This document shows positions 17,911 to 26,884 of a stretch of DNA of 45,311 nt, in pieces. How positions within the stretch are numbered: the first letter of the stretch is position 1; each line of letters opens with the position of its first letter. This DNA is from Bacillus sp. JCM 19041 (GTDB taxonomy: Bacteria; Bacillota; Bacilli; Bacillales; Bacillaceae_D), in assembly GCA_001310375.1 (NCBI GenBank), contig BAXC01000028.1, forward strand, positions 1 through 45,311. The letters run 5' to 3'. Both the position numbers and the translations under genes were made by a program. The notes under the pieces were generated by a model, which was not told where the DNA came from, made no database searches, and saw nothing but the letters and a program-made list of their open reading frames with translations.

Positions 17911-18818
17911 ATGATGCAAAAGAGGAAGAGGGGAAAGAAAATCGTTATTCAATTTGATCAAGAGAGAAAGCATAGCATAGAAGGGTTTTTCATAGAGGGG
18001 CAGATAACAAGCGATGGATCTTTAGCTATATTAGAAACAAACGCTAAGGAGTTAGATTTTTTTGAACGACCTGTCATCAAGAGGGATTGGAAGCTGCGGG
18101 TGATGCGGGCGGATCGAGATGTGATGAGCGTTGAATTAAAGAATCTCCCACTTATACCAAGCCATATTGACCTGTTTTTTGATGGAACTATCCTTATTGT
18201 TCAGGGGAGATGTGTAAAAGACGGAGCGAATATTGAGAAGAATGCAAGACATTACTGTGTAGACGGTACATTACTTAATGAATTTACCTTTGGAGATGGG
18301 ATTGCCGATGTGCAGATTGATGAAACAGATACAATCTGGGTCAGTTATTTTGACGAAGGCGTATTTGGTAATTTCGGTTGGGACGAGGCGCCATTAGGTA
18401 TCGATGGCTTAATCGCTTTTAATCGATTGGGAAAAAGCTTTGGGGTGCAAGTGGGTACGAGATAGCTGATTGTTATGCCTTAAATGTAGAAAAAGCAGCT
18501 AACGTTTATTTTTATTATTATGATTCGTTTCGTTTAGTTCATTTATCAAATCACGAAGAAGTATTGTCATACAATGTAAAAGGCGAAGATACATTTGATC
18601 AATTTGTTATTGCTGGAAACAATATGCTTGCGGTCATTGATACATACACGATTATGCGTTATGAGATAAGAGATCGTACGATTAAACCAGAAGAAGCGGT
18701 CGATTTTTTAAATAAGGATGGCAAACGTATTCAGGGTAGGGTTTATATGCGTGGAAGAAACGTCTATATGATTACAAAAGACACGGTTTATTGGAAAGAT
18801 GTACAGGACTTAGTTTAA
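17911..18818 (+). CDS. Hypothetical protein, probable beta-propeller-like, frameshifted
   Basis: About 302 residues after joining at 18435, where one added A gives GKKLWGASGYEIADCYALNV. No signal peptide or membrane helix is visible. Repeated short strands with D-G turns (GDGIADVQIDETDTIWVSYFDEGVFG) suggest a propeller-like fold. I do not recognise a named family. The start is uncertain: ATG 17911 has no clear ribosome site, and GTG 17901 in another frame gives VEQNDAKEEEGKENRY, so a further early frameshift near 17940 is possible. Confidence 0.6.
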
Positions 18819-18847
18819 ATGTAGGGCCTGATGTAAGAGCCTAGCTG

Positions 18848-18982
18848 TTAATCGGTTAAACTTACAGCTGCGGTGATCATTGACTTTAACAGTTCGATTT
18901 CTACTTTTTCTAAAGATCTTCCTAGCTTCTGTTCAAAGTCAGTCGTTAACTCAAAAAGCGCTTGTTTCTCTTTTTCTGTCAT
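18848..18982 (-). CDS. Small 44-residue protein of unknown function
   Basis: ATG 18982 is preceded by AGGAGG four bases upstream, one of the best ribosome sites in the window. The frame stays open to TAA at 18848. The peptide is helical and charged: it opens TEKEKQALFELTTDFEQKLG and continues with RSLEKVEIELLKSM, a probable pair of helices. There is no membrane segment. It is convergent with the preceding gene. I recognise no family; a small cytoplasmic regulator or stress protein is possible. Confidence 0.6.
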   Translation of the reverse strand: MTEKEKQALFELTTDFEQKLGRSLEKVEIELLKSMITAAVSLTD

Positions 18983-19298
18983 AAATCCTCCTAATTGATA
19001 CCCCTTTGCATATATAGTATATATTTCCTAATCGGTTTACAAGGTTAATTTTCTCTCATATGTAAAAAGTATTTTATTAGTCGTATTAATAGGGAAATCA
19101 TATGAGAATGGAAATAGAAAGGAGTCTTTCTACTATTGGTTGGTCGAGAAGATAGATGATCTGTTTAATCCGATCCTTTGAGCGAATCGCTAATGACGAA
19201 AAATAGCTATTATATCCCGGGTTAAAAGAAGGGTTTCGTTAAAATATGGGGAATGAGTAATAGTAATGGACTATTTCTAAATTAGGAGGAGACAGAGG
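18983..19298. other. Gap without a supported gene
   Basis: AT-rich DNA of 316 bp. It contains short open frames without ribosome sites and no convincing hairpin. It should hold the promoters of the 44-residue gene (leftward) and of the gene at 19299 (rightward). Confidence 0.4.
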
Positions 19299-19712
19299 AT
19301 GGAACAAGTCACACATTATTTAATGAACGTATCTTATGAGCAGACGTTGAACTTAGATTTTTGTGAGTTGTCGGTATTTACGAGAGAAGCAGAGCGTGAA
19401 CCAAGTGGAGGCTTTGGGATGTTAAAGCTTAAGTTCGTCGATTGTCGGACGGAACCTGGTGACGAATATCTTGATCCAGCCATTAACCGTTGGTATGTCA
19501 ACGCATTTACAGCGTATCCCCAATTGCTTTGGTATATCCAAAAGCCAGAAAGCGCGGTGTTGGCAATCTCATCCATTCTCCACTCCGATGAAGCAATCAA
19601 TTTGACTTGGCTGCTTCAAAAAACGAAACAGTACGGAAAACGCTTTGTGATGGATGAGGAAGCAAAACATTTTTATGCATGGTTGAATAAAGTAACGAAG
19701 CTAGTGAATTAA
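19299..19712 (+). CDS. Hypothetical 137-residue protein
   Basis: ATG 19299 follows AGGAGG. The protein is soluble and contains many aromatics (INRWYVNAFTAYPQLLWYI) and a helical end. There is no signal peptide or known motif. The frame is intact. It is followed by a strong bidirectional terminator. I recognise no family. Confidence 0.65.
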   Translation: MEQVTHYLMNVSYEQTLNLDFCELSVFTREAEREPSGGFGMLKLKFVDCRTEPGDEYLDPAINRWYVNAFTAYPQLLWYIQKPESAVLAISSILHSDEAINLTWLLQKTKQYGKRFVMDEEAKHFYAWLNKVTKLVN

Positions 19713-19821
19713 CCCTCACGTTCGCCTCAGAGTCTAACCTCATGTGTATACATTTGTTGTCCCTATTACTGTAATTAGTTTTTGTTGCTATTGTTTGGTC
19801 TCCTTGAAAGATTAGCGCAAA

Positions 19822-19859
19822 AAAGAACGAGAAGGACAATATGTGCCTTCTCGTTCTTT
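19822..19859. terminator. Strong bidirectional terminator
   Basis: AAAGAACGAGAAGG (19822-19835) pairs perfectly with CCTTCTCGTTCTTT (19846-19859), 14 pairs with a ten-base loop. T-rich DNA follows on both strands. It separates the convergent genes at 19299 and 19880. Confidence 0.9.
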
Positions 19860-19879
19860 GCTGTTTCTTTTATTATGAT

Positions 19880-21547
19880 TTAGCGTAATGACTCTGGAAA
19901 TACGCCCAAATCAATTCCAAAAACAATTGGTACGAGGAAGTAAACGGCGAGTACTATAAGAGCGGTCGCGAATACATTTATCCAGAATCCTGCCCGCACC
20001 ATTTCAATGATTTTTAATTTACCTGTACCAAAAATGATAGCGTTTGGTGGTGTACCAACTGGTAACATAAAAGCACAGTTGGCAGCCATTGCACACGGAA
20101 TCATGATCGCGAGTGGGTGAATATTAATGGCCACAGCTAGTGCTGCTAATACAGGTAAAATCATTGTTGCAGTTGCCGTATTTGATGTAATTTCAGTTAA
20201 CATCATAATAAGAAGTGTTGCCCCTCCGATTACAAATAACATATGCAAGCCGTCCAGAATCGTTAGTTGATCCCCAAGCCAATTTGATAACCCACTTGAT
20301 TGGAAACCAGCTGCAATTGCTAAGCCTCCACCGAATAGTAACAAAACGCCCCAAGGGATATCTTTAGAGTCAGCCCAATCAAGAATACGAGCTCCAGCTT
20401 TTCCAGGGATTAAGAATAATAACATCGTTGCCATAATGGCGATCATCCCATCAGAAATTCCAGGTAATTGCATAATCAATGCGTCTTCGCCAGCCCAGAA
20501 AAACTCGCGAGAAATCCACATGAATGCGGCAAAAGTGAATACCGCTGCCACCATACCTTCTTCAAAGGAAACTTTACCTAATTTTTTACGTTCATTATAT
20601 ATGAGCTCTTTCCCACCTGGTAACGTTTTTATGCTCGTTTTAAATGAAACAGAGCCAAGGAAATACCATGTGAATAGTAATAAGATAATGACAACTGGTA
20701 CTGCGAATAACATCCATGTACCGAATCCAAGTGATATACCAAAGATTTCATCTAATTGAGCAGCAAGGATAATGTTTGGTGGTGTCCCAATTAATGTACC
20801 GAGTCCGCCAATTGTTCCAGCATAACCGACCCCAAACAAAAGGGATTTCTCGAACTTAGGCAATTCATGTTCGTTTTTCTCACCTTTCATTGCTTCAGCA
20901 ACTTGGGCTGTAATGGCAAGTGCCATAGGAATCATCATCATAACAGCAGCAGTATTGGATACCCACATCGATAAAAAGCCAGTTGCTGCCATAAAACCGA
21001 GTAAGATCCGCTGGGTGCTTGTCCCAATGACGGAAATGATGAACAAGGCAATTCGTTTATGCAGATTCCATTTTTCCATTGCTGTTGCAATAAAGAAGCC
21101 ACCTAAAAATAAGAAAATAATATCATTGCCATAGGAAGAAGCAACGGCTGAACCTTCCATTGCACCAGAGAGTGGTAACAAGATTAGCGGCATCAGTGAA
21201 GTTGCTGGAATTGGAATCGCTTCAGTCATCCACCATGTTGCAATCCATAATGTAACGGCTAATACGTTACGCCCATCAACCGAAAGACCCTCAGGATTAA
21301 AAAACAAGATTGTTAATAAAAAGAGTAGAGGACCAAGAATTAGCCCGATAAGTTGTGCTCGTGAATACGGCTTTTTAATACTTGGTTCAGGTGCTTTACT
21401 CTGCTTTATTTTTTGCTCATGCTGTGCTGCTTCTTTCTTTAGTGCACTTGAACCTTTATTTGCATATGAAAAGACGTTTAGTAAGTCTTTGGTCTTTTCT
21501 GATTGCTGCCAGAGCCGCCCCCAGTTTTTTGCAATTGCTTGTCTCAT
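19880..21547 (-). CDS. SLC13/DASS sodium:dicarboxylate symporter
   Basis: An intact protein of 555 residues. About 60 polar residues precede the membrane part. Family hallmarks are the two SNT clamps (VSNTAAVMMMIP and TSNTATATMILP), GTPPNIILA and the second GTPPNAIIFG. These form the sodium and dicarboxylate sites of VcINDY and S. aureus SdcS. It should import succinate, fumarate or malate with sodium. It lies downstream of a CitA/DcuS-type two-component system on the same strand and is preceded by a cre-like site, consistent with substrate induction and carbon catabolite control. The N-terminal polar extension is longer than in SdcS. Confidence 0.92.
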   Translation of the reverse strand: MRQAIAKNWGRLWQQSEKTKDLLNVFSYANKGSSALKKEAAQHEQKIKQSKAPEPSIKKPYSRAQLIGLILGPLLFLLTILFFNPEGLSVDGRNVLAVTLWIATWWMTEAIPIPATSLMPLILLPLSGAMEGSAVASSYGNDIIFLFLGGFFIATAMEKWNLHKRIALFIISVIGTSTQRILLGFMAATGFLSMWVSNTAAVMMMIPMALAITAQVAEAMKGEKNEHELPKFEKSLLFGVGYAGTIGGLGTLIGTPPNIILAAQLDEIFGISLGFGTWMLFAVPVVIILLLFTWYFLGSVSFKTSIKTLPGGKELIYNERKKLGKVSFEEGMVAAVFTFAAFMWISREFFWAGEDALIMQLPGISDGMIAIMATMLLFLIPGKAGARILDWADSKDIPWGVLLLFGGGLAIAAGFQSSGLSNWLGDQLTILDGLHMLFVIGGATLLIMMLTEITSNTATATMILPVLAALAVAINIHPLAIMIPCAMAANCAFMLPVGTPPNAIIFGTGKLKIIEMVRAGFWINVFATALIVLAVYFLVPIVFGIDLGVFPESLR

Positions 21548-21565
21548 GAGTGTTCCCCTTTCATT

Positions 21566-21580
21566 CTGTAAGCGTTTACT
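21566..21580 (-). promoter_or_regulatory. cre-like CcpA site before the dicarboxylate transporter
   Basis: CTGTAAGCGTTTACT matches the cre consensus WTGNAANCGNWNNCW except for the first base and is nearly palindromic. It lies about 20-35 bases upstream of the transporter ATG, where CcpA could act as a roadblock. Confidence 0.6.
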
Positions 21581-21630
21581 TATTTTTTCACGAACGCTGG
21601 GGCGAGTCTAGTTTTTTTAATTAAACGAAA

Positions 21631-22336
21631 TCATTCTTTTGTGAAAAAAGTTTTTCCTTGTTCCGTAATGGCGTATTGATTGAGCGGGCGACCTTGGTTT
21701 AAATAAACCAGGTCTTTTTTTATTAATGCATCTTGCTCAAAGAAACGCATGTATTTGCGTAAGGAAACATGGGAGATGCCCGTTTTCTCCTCCAGTTGTG
21801 CTGCTGTTTGCCAAACCGGTGCTTCTTCTAACGCAACTAGAATGCGGAGCGCTGTTTCCTTCGTAATGCCTTTTGGTAATTCTTTTTTGCGAGGAAGCTC
21901 ATTCGTATGGAGGATGCTATCAATATCTCCTTGACCAAACGACGAAGAGTGAGTAGTATCTGTTTTTTTTTGTTTTGTAACGCTCAAGCGCTTCTTTAAA
22001 GCGTGCAAAAGAAAATGGTTTAACCAAATAATCTATAACGCCAAAGCGCTGGCCTGTTTGTACAGTGTAGGCGTCGTTTGCGGACGTAATTAAAATGACA
22101 TCAATATTGCGTTCTTCTGTCCGCAATTGTTTAAGGATGGTAAGACCATTTTCGTTGCCGATGTATACATCAAGTAGGACTAAGTCCGGCTCAGTTTGTT
22201 TGATCGCGTTTATTCCTTCGTCAACCGTTTGTGCCTGGGCAATAAGGAGAAAGCCAGGCACTTTCTCTAAAAATTTTTCGTTGAATCTTGCGATATCAGG
22301 ATCATCTTCAACCATTGCGACTCGAATCATGTTCAT
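21631..22336 (-). CDS. CitB/DcuR-family response regulator, frameshifted
   Basis: Start ATG 22336 (the MNMIRV reading); a second ATG lies two codons on. The receiver domain has the acidic pair VEDDPD, phospho-acceptor Asp56 in VLLDVYIG and the DYLVKPF lysine. The frame breaks in an A9 run near 21970; one A fewer joins KTKKTDTTHSSSFGQG. The C-terminal half holds a helix-turn-helix (WQTAAQLEEKTGISHVSLR), as in DctR/MalR. Corrected length is about 234 residues. It overlaps the kinase gene by about 29 bases and probably activates the SLC13 gene. Confidence 0.88.
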
Positions 22337-23934
22337 CTTCTCCTTCTCCTTTCTTTTGGTACGGCATATGTACAGTAACGATTGTACCTTCTCCTTCTTT
22401 TGAGAGAATATGAAAAGTTCCATTATATTGCTCGGCCTTCTCTCTCGCATTTGAAAGACCATAACCATGATCACCTTTTTTTGTCGTAATGTACTTGGAT
22501 CCAATCTGTTGTTGTGAAAAGCCTGGACCATTGTCCTCAAGAACGTAACGCAAAACACCGCCCACATGCTTCATTGTGATGAGGACTCGTTTTTCCTGTT
22601 GACCTTGAAGTGCTTCTAATGAATTATTCAGCGTATTGCCGATAATCGTCGTCCATGCATCAATCAAGGAAGCAGGCATTTTAGGCCAAGGTGTGCCGGA
22701 TTGAAAGATGACGTGAACCCCTTCTGTTTCCATATGTACGATCTTGGAGGCCAGGAATTGAGCTAAACTTGCATCTTCGACGAGACGGTTGATATCTTGT
22801 GGCAATTGGCTTTCCTTTTTTGCTTGATAACGTAGAGATAACGTTTCGATATAATCGCTTAGTTCATCATAAGAATCCGTTTCGACCATAGCACTAATGA
22901 TATGAAGTTTGTTCATAAATTCATGCGTCTCACTTCGCAAGCTTTGCGCATATGTTTCCATGCCATTCATCCGCTTGACGATATCATCGAGTTGGCTCTT
23001 TTCTTTAAATGTGGCAAGTGCTCCGATACAGTTGCCTTCAATAAAAATAGGGACACTCGTTGCGACAGCTTCTAAATGACCTCTTTTTACGACTTCATCG
23101 TAATGACTTTTTGGTGTTGCGACCACATGATGGAGATGAAGTTCTGGCCATACAGATGCTGCATTTTCCCCTTCAATCGGTCCAGTATGTCCAGCATCAA
23201 TGAGGAATTGCTTTGCTGCGTTATTGACAGCAATTAGCTGTCCTTTTTCATTAATCGCAACGATCCCTTCACTTACGGCCTCAAGCATTGCTTCACGTTC
23301 TTGGACGATCCTAGCAATTTCTCCAGGTTCAAGCCCACGTAGTGTGGACTTAATCCGACCAGCAAGCAAGTAAGCTCCAATAAGGCCAAGTGCTAAGCTT
23401 CCTGCAGCCCACCAAGCAGAAATCGTATGTGCTTGACTCGTAGCGTCTTCAATCGCCTCTGTTGAGATTCCGACTGAAACCGCGCCTATTTGAGTATCTT
23501 CACTATTAAAAACAGGTTCAAAAGCGCGCACAGACGGGCCAAGAGATCCGATTGATTGAGATGTATAAGATAAACCTTCAAAAACTGGATCCATGTCATC
23601 ACCAACAAACGTTCCACCAATTCTATCTGAAATAGGGTGCGTAAACCGAATTAATTCCATATCCATAATGACAATATAACGCAAGTCATTTCCATTCGAA
23701 TGTTTCGACCAGCTCGACCAGCTCGTCGTTTGTGTGCCCAGCTTCTAATGCTTGAATAACAAGTGGATTATCTCGTAAATGGCTTGCGCTAATTCGTACT
23801 TTGTCTTCGAGGTGTTCCCTAGTTAAAGATGCTTGGTGAATCGCGTTAAACACACCGAAAAAAAGGAGGGCACCCAAAACAATTGCACTCGTCAAAAGCA
23901 TCGTTTGTGTTTTTAATGAAAGAGGTTTTTTCAT
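22308..23934 (-). CDS. CitA/DcuS-type sensor histidine kinase, frameshifted
   Basis: Two membrane helices (near residues 10-28 and 170-190) flank an extracytoplasmic PAS/PDC sensor containing IRFTHPISDRIGGTFVGDD, the dicarboxylate/citrate-binding pattern of this family. A cytoplasmic PAS domain follows, then the SETHEFMNKLHIISAMV H-box, N-box NTLNNSLEAL and G-box DNGPGF. The frame changes near 23690, between FEW and NGNDLRYIVIMD. Corrected length is about 542 residues. It should sense external C4-dicarboxylates and phosphorylate the adjoining regulator. The lesion falls in the sensor domain, so a real frameshift would inactivate it. Confidence 0.88.
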
Positions 23935-24138
23935 AGTGTTCCATTCCTTATTTGTTTACATATTAATAGATTCACAATTGCTATTATCATAGCATGCATA
24001 TCGATTATGTGTGAAAAAGAAAAGGAGGAGGGATATATTCACGGTTTACTTCGCTTAAAAGGAGGAAATACATCCTTACAGGGTGAGTGGAGTGAAAGAC
24101 ATCGGAAATTGAATATAAGGAAGGGAGGTGGTCTCATC

Positions 24139-24456
24139 TTGAAGTCAGAGACCACCACTTTAACGAGGAAACAAAAGTGGAGAGTCTATTTATTTAATCC
24201 TCTTATGATGAGTTTTACAGCATATGTTACTCTTTTTTTGCTTGAAGGGGAATTTCCAGACGGGTCGTCGATTGTCGGTCTATCACTTGGTTTTTTTGTA
24301 GGGCATTTTATTATGGGACGTTTTTATCCGAAACAAGCTACTTACAAAGGAACAAAAAATCCGACGAAGAAGCAAAAGATTGGTCGTGTCATTCTTTATA
24401 CGTTCCTCATTGGTTTTTACTTATTTGTTGTGACTCGTTTTTTAGTAAGATTATAA
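24139..24456 (+). CDS. Small membrane protein with three helices
   Basis: The start is placed at TTG 24139, after GGGAGGTGG at seven bases; the frame is open back to 24007 but without a good site. The 105-residue product has a basic N-terminus (TRKQKWRVYLFNP), then helices around PLMMSFTAYVTLFLLEG, IVGLSLGFFVGHFIMG and VILYTFLIGFYLFVV. It is divergent from the sensor kinase gene. No family is recognised. Confidence 0.6.
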   Translation: MKSETTTLTRKQKWRVYLFNPLMMSFTAYVTLFLLEGEFPDGSSIVGLSLGFFVGHFIMGRFYPKQATYKGTKNPTKKQKIGRVILYTFLIGFYLFVVTRFLVRL

Positions 24457-24477
24457 GCATGAGAGATGGACCAACGC

Positions 24478-24515
24478 AGACGCTGTTTTCATCAGGTTCA
24501 GCGTCTTCTGTTTTA
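24478..24515 (+). terminator. Rho-independent terminator
   Basis: AGACGCTG (24478-24485) pairs with CAGCGTCT (24499-24506), followed by TCTGTTTT. It ends the small membrane protein gene. Confidence 0.75.
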
Positions 24516-24554
24516 TCTGTCTATTCTAAAAATAATTGCATTATATCGCCGATC

Positions 24555-24575
24555 TGTATAATCTAATACTATACA
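24555..24575 (+). promoter_or_regulatory. PadR-like operator overlapping a promoter
   Basis: TGTATA (24555-24560) and TATACA (24570-24575) form an inverted repeat with a nine-base spacer over the -10 region TATAAT. It lies directly upstream of the padR remnant, as expected for autoregulation. Confidence 0.45.
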
Positions 24576-24588
24576 ATCTGACGAAATA

Positions 24589-24888
24589 ATGAAATTTATC
24601 AAAAAAAACAGTTACCATTAACAGACGTTACGAGAGCCATCACACGGATGTGCAGTTATGCGAAAGGTAGAAGAATTAAGTGCAGGGCGTGGTCGGATCA
24701 AACCAAGAACAATATATGGAGAACTTATTAAGCAAGTGGATTCGAACGAGTGGAATACATAACCAGTTAAAAAACGTACCATTTAACAGCAGAAGGGAAG
24801 GGGGTTAGTACTCGACCTGCAAAAAATGGAAGATTTAGTGAAAACACAACGTGAACTTTCTAAGGAGGGAGAAAATGATAACAACTAA
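24589..24888 (+). pseudogene. Decayed PadR-family regulator
   Basis: Pieces of a PadR protein appear in three frames. They are QLPLTDVT, then EPSHGCAVMRKVEELSAGRGRIKPRTIYGEL (here in two parts), then KTYHLTAEGKGV, then LDLQKMEDLVKTQRELSKEG. The usual FYILLAL helix residues between the first two pieces are missing, so this is more than a single-base error. PadR proteins repress neighbouring membrane-protein genes. The remnant overlaps the DUF2812 gene by 14 bases, the normal padR-DUF2812 arrangement. Confidence 0.7.
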
Positions 24889-25501
24889 ATGGTTCTTAGA
24901 CTTTACGAAAGAAGAAGCTTTTCTTGAAGAAAAAGAGGCAGAGGGTTACAGGTAAACAAAGGTTGACGTAAGGTACCATTTTAAGAAAATAGACAATAGT
25001 AGCTCGCAAAGCAAGGTGAGAATTGATTGCAGACAGATAAAGCGGAAAGGCATGAAAGAGTACGTTCAGTTATTTGAAGAGAATGGATGGGAACATCTAC
25101 TAAGTAAACAGGATAAGCATTACTTTCGCCGAATACATGAGCAAGCAACGGAAGATATTTTTTCAGACATGAATTCAAAGGTGAATCGATATAAGCAGTT
25201 ATTTCATACGAATGGGTCGATTTTCTTGCTGTCCTTAGGTCTTTTTTGGATCATGTATAGCGGGAATATCATTCAATTAGATTTCCGAGCATACTTGAAT
25301 CCAGAGACGTTTTACTTCACACCAGGGTTGTGGGAATTGAATGGACTTGAGTATTGGTGGGCTTTTTTATTTGAGACACCAATTGCCGTCATGCGAGGGT
25401 ATTCTGATTTAATCTTCACGATAGCCGTGCTTGCCCAAGGAGTAATTGTAGCTCGTTTATTCCATTTGTATAAACGTTATTCGCAATACATTAGCGTATG
25501 A
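24875..25501 (+). pseudogene. DUF2812 membrane protein with an in-frame stop
   Basis: ATG 24875 follows AAGGAGG. The frame stays correct throughout but a TAA at 24953-24955 interrupts EAEGYR and TKVDVRYHFKK; TTA there would restore it. Downstream the DUF2812 pattern is clear: YVQLFEENGWEHLL, then YFRRI, then two membrane helices. Corrected length is 208 residues. With the neighbouring padR also damaged, the pair looks decayed. A start inside the gene near 25052 could still give a shorter product. Confidence 0.7.
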
Positions 25502-25682
25502 AATGGGGAATGCGGTGATCGCTTATCCAGTGCTGTTATGATGCGATAATAAATGAAGTGAAAAATAATGCCATTATTCTAAATTAAGAGATTGGAAAAA
25601 GTGGTTGATAATATAGAAGTTATAACCCACTTTATTGTTTTAACAGAAATAATTCGGATCGATAAAAAGGAGGAAGCGTAAA

Positions 25683-26171
25683 ATGGACGCTGTTGATGTA
25701 TTAAGGAACGAGCTGTTACACGAATTAGAAATTGGGATTCGTTCAATGGAAGGGTTGCTGAAAAAAGTAAGAAGTGAAGACTGGGGTTTTCGACCAACAG
25801 AACAGATGCGAAGCCTAATGGAACTTGCCCAGCACATCGTGGCTATACCAGAAATTGACCTCAATATTTGGCAAGAGAAAGATCAGGAAACGATTCAAGT
25901 TTTGGAAGAGAAATATAATAAACTAGAATCTACAGACGACCTCATTTCGGCGATGAATGATGGATTTAATGAGTACAAGGCATATATGACTTCCTTATCT
26001 GATCAAGATTTTTTATCCAAAGAAACAAAACCTTTTTACCTTGAGAAGAGGGAAATTCAAGCACATTGGCTTGTAGAAGAAGTATCCCATCTCTTTCACC
26101 ATCGTGGTCAGTTCTTCACCTACCTGAAGCAGCTTGGTTATGATGTGAATATGTTTGATTTATATGTTTGA
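25683..26171 (+). CDS. DinB-family putative metal-dependent protein
   Basis: An intact protein of 162 residues; AAGGAGG lies upstream of ATG 25683. It is a four-helix protein with a histidine in MELAQHIVAI and a HLFHHRGQ segment near the end, which give the DinB/YfiT-like metal triad. The family includes thiol-dependent transferases (bacillithiol or mycothiol S-transferases); the substrate here is unknown. It has its own upstream gap and no operon partner. Confidence 0.85.
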   Translation: MDAVDVLRNELLHELEIGIRSMEGLLKKVRSEDWGFRPTEQMRSLMELAQHIVAIPEIDLNIWQEKDQETIQVLEEKYNKLESTDDLISAMNDGFNEYKAYMTSLSDQDFLSKETKPFYLEKREIQAHWLVEEVSHLFHHRGQFFTYLKQLGYDVNMFDLYV

Positions 26172-26339
26172 TGTAGGCTCAATTATGGGCTTCAGGAGGT
26201 ACAGGAATTAATTAAACGTTTGATTAAAATAGCTCTATTGACAGAGAGGCTTGCTTTCGATACGAATCAATTGAAGCAAAAGTTAGCAGAGAGAAATAAA
26301 CGGTTATGTTTCGATAGTAATCCATTCATTATCGGGTGA
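26172..26339 (+). other. Open frame without a start, possible gene fragment
   Basis: After the DinB stop the same frame is open for 55 codons and reads as protein: LQEVQELIKRLIKIALLTER, then LAFDTNQLKQKLAERNKRL. An AGGAGG at about 26195 is present but no standard start codon is suitably placed. It ends just before a terminator, which supports a real transcript end. It may be a truncated gene. Confidence 0.3.
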
Positions 26340-26344
26340 TAAGT

Positions 26345-26386
26345 AAACAAGAGACCATCTTTAATAGAGACGGCCTCTTGTTTTCG
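26345..26386 (+). terminator. Rho-independent terminator
   Basis: AAACAAGAG (26345-26353) pairs with CTCTTGTTT (26375-26383), with further inner pairs, and is followed by T residues. Confidence 0.75.
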
Positions 26387-26884
26387 ATTTCTGCCGGGTT
26401 GGCACTAGCGCCACTGTTTGGCGAGTTAAACGAGGTTCTTGTTAAGGGAAATGAAACATTGATTTTACAAGCCGCCTTTGAATTTGATTATGAACAACTC
26501 TTATTCAATTTTAATTTTAATGGTGTGGGTATGGTAAACAAAGCCTGACACGGCAGCTTTTAGTTGACGATGGTGTGTGAAGGTTGAGCGGTGAAGTAGC
26601 TCATTTTTTTGCGTTGTTTTATGTGTGAGACGTTTCCAGGCTTTCGGTAATGAAGATAGAGAAAGGTGTTTTTCCAGGATAAACGACTATTTTAGTGTAG
26701 AAGAAAAGAATTAAAAAACTGGTTTTTGCTTGGTAGAAAAAGTGAATCAATTGATTATAGGTCTTTAAGCATAAGAACTAGGAAGGGTTTTCATATATTT
26801 GGAAATGAACGCTTTTGTTTTAAGTCGTTATATGTATACAATAAAAATGATTTCTACATATTATGACAATTTGAGGTGATGTAA
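26387..26884. other. Gap with a weak terminator and the lipoprotein promoter
   Basis: A frame open to 26548 is unsupported by a ribosome site. TGAGC/GCTCA at 26585-26603 followed by seven T residues looks like a weak plus-strand terminator. A promoter for the next gene is TTGTTT (26815-26820), 16 bp, TACAAT (26837-26842). Confidence 0.5.
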
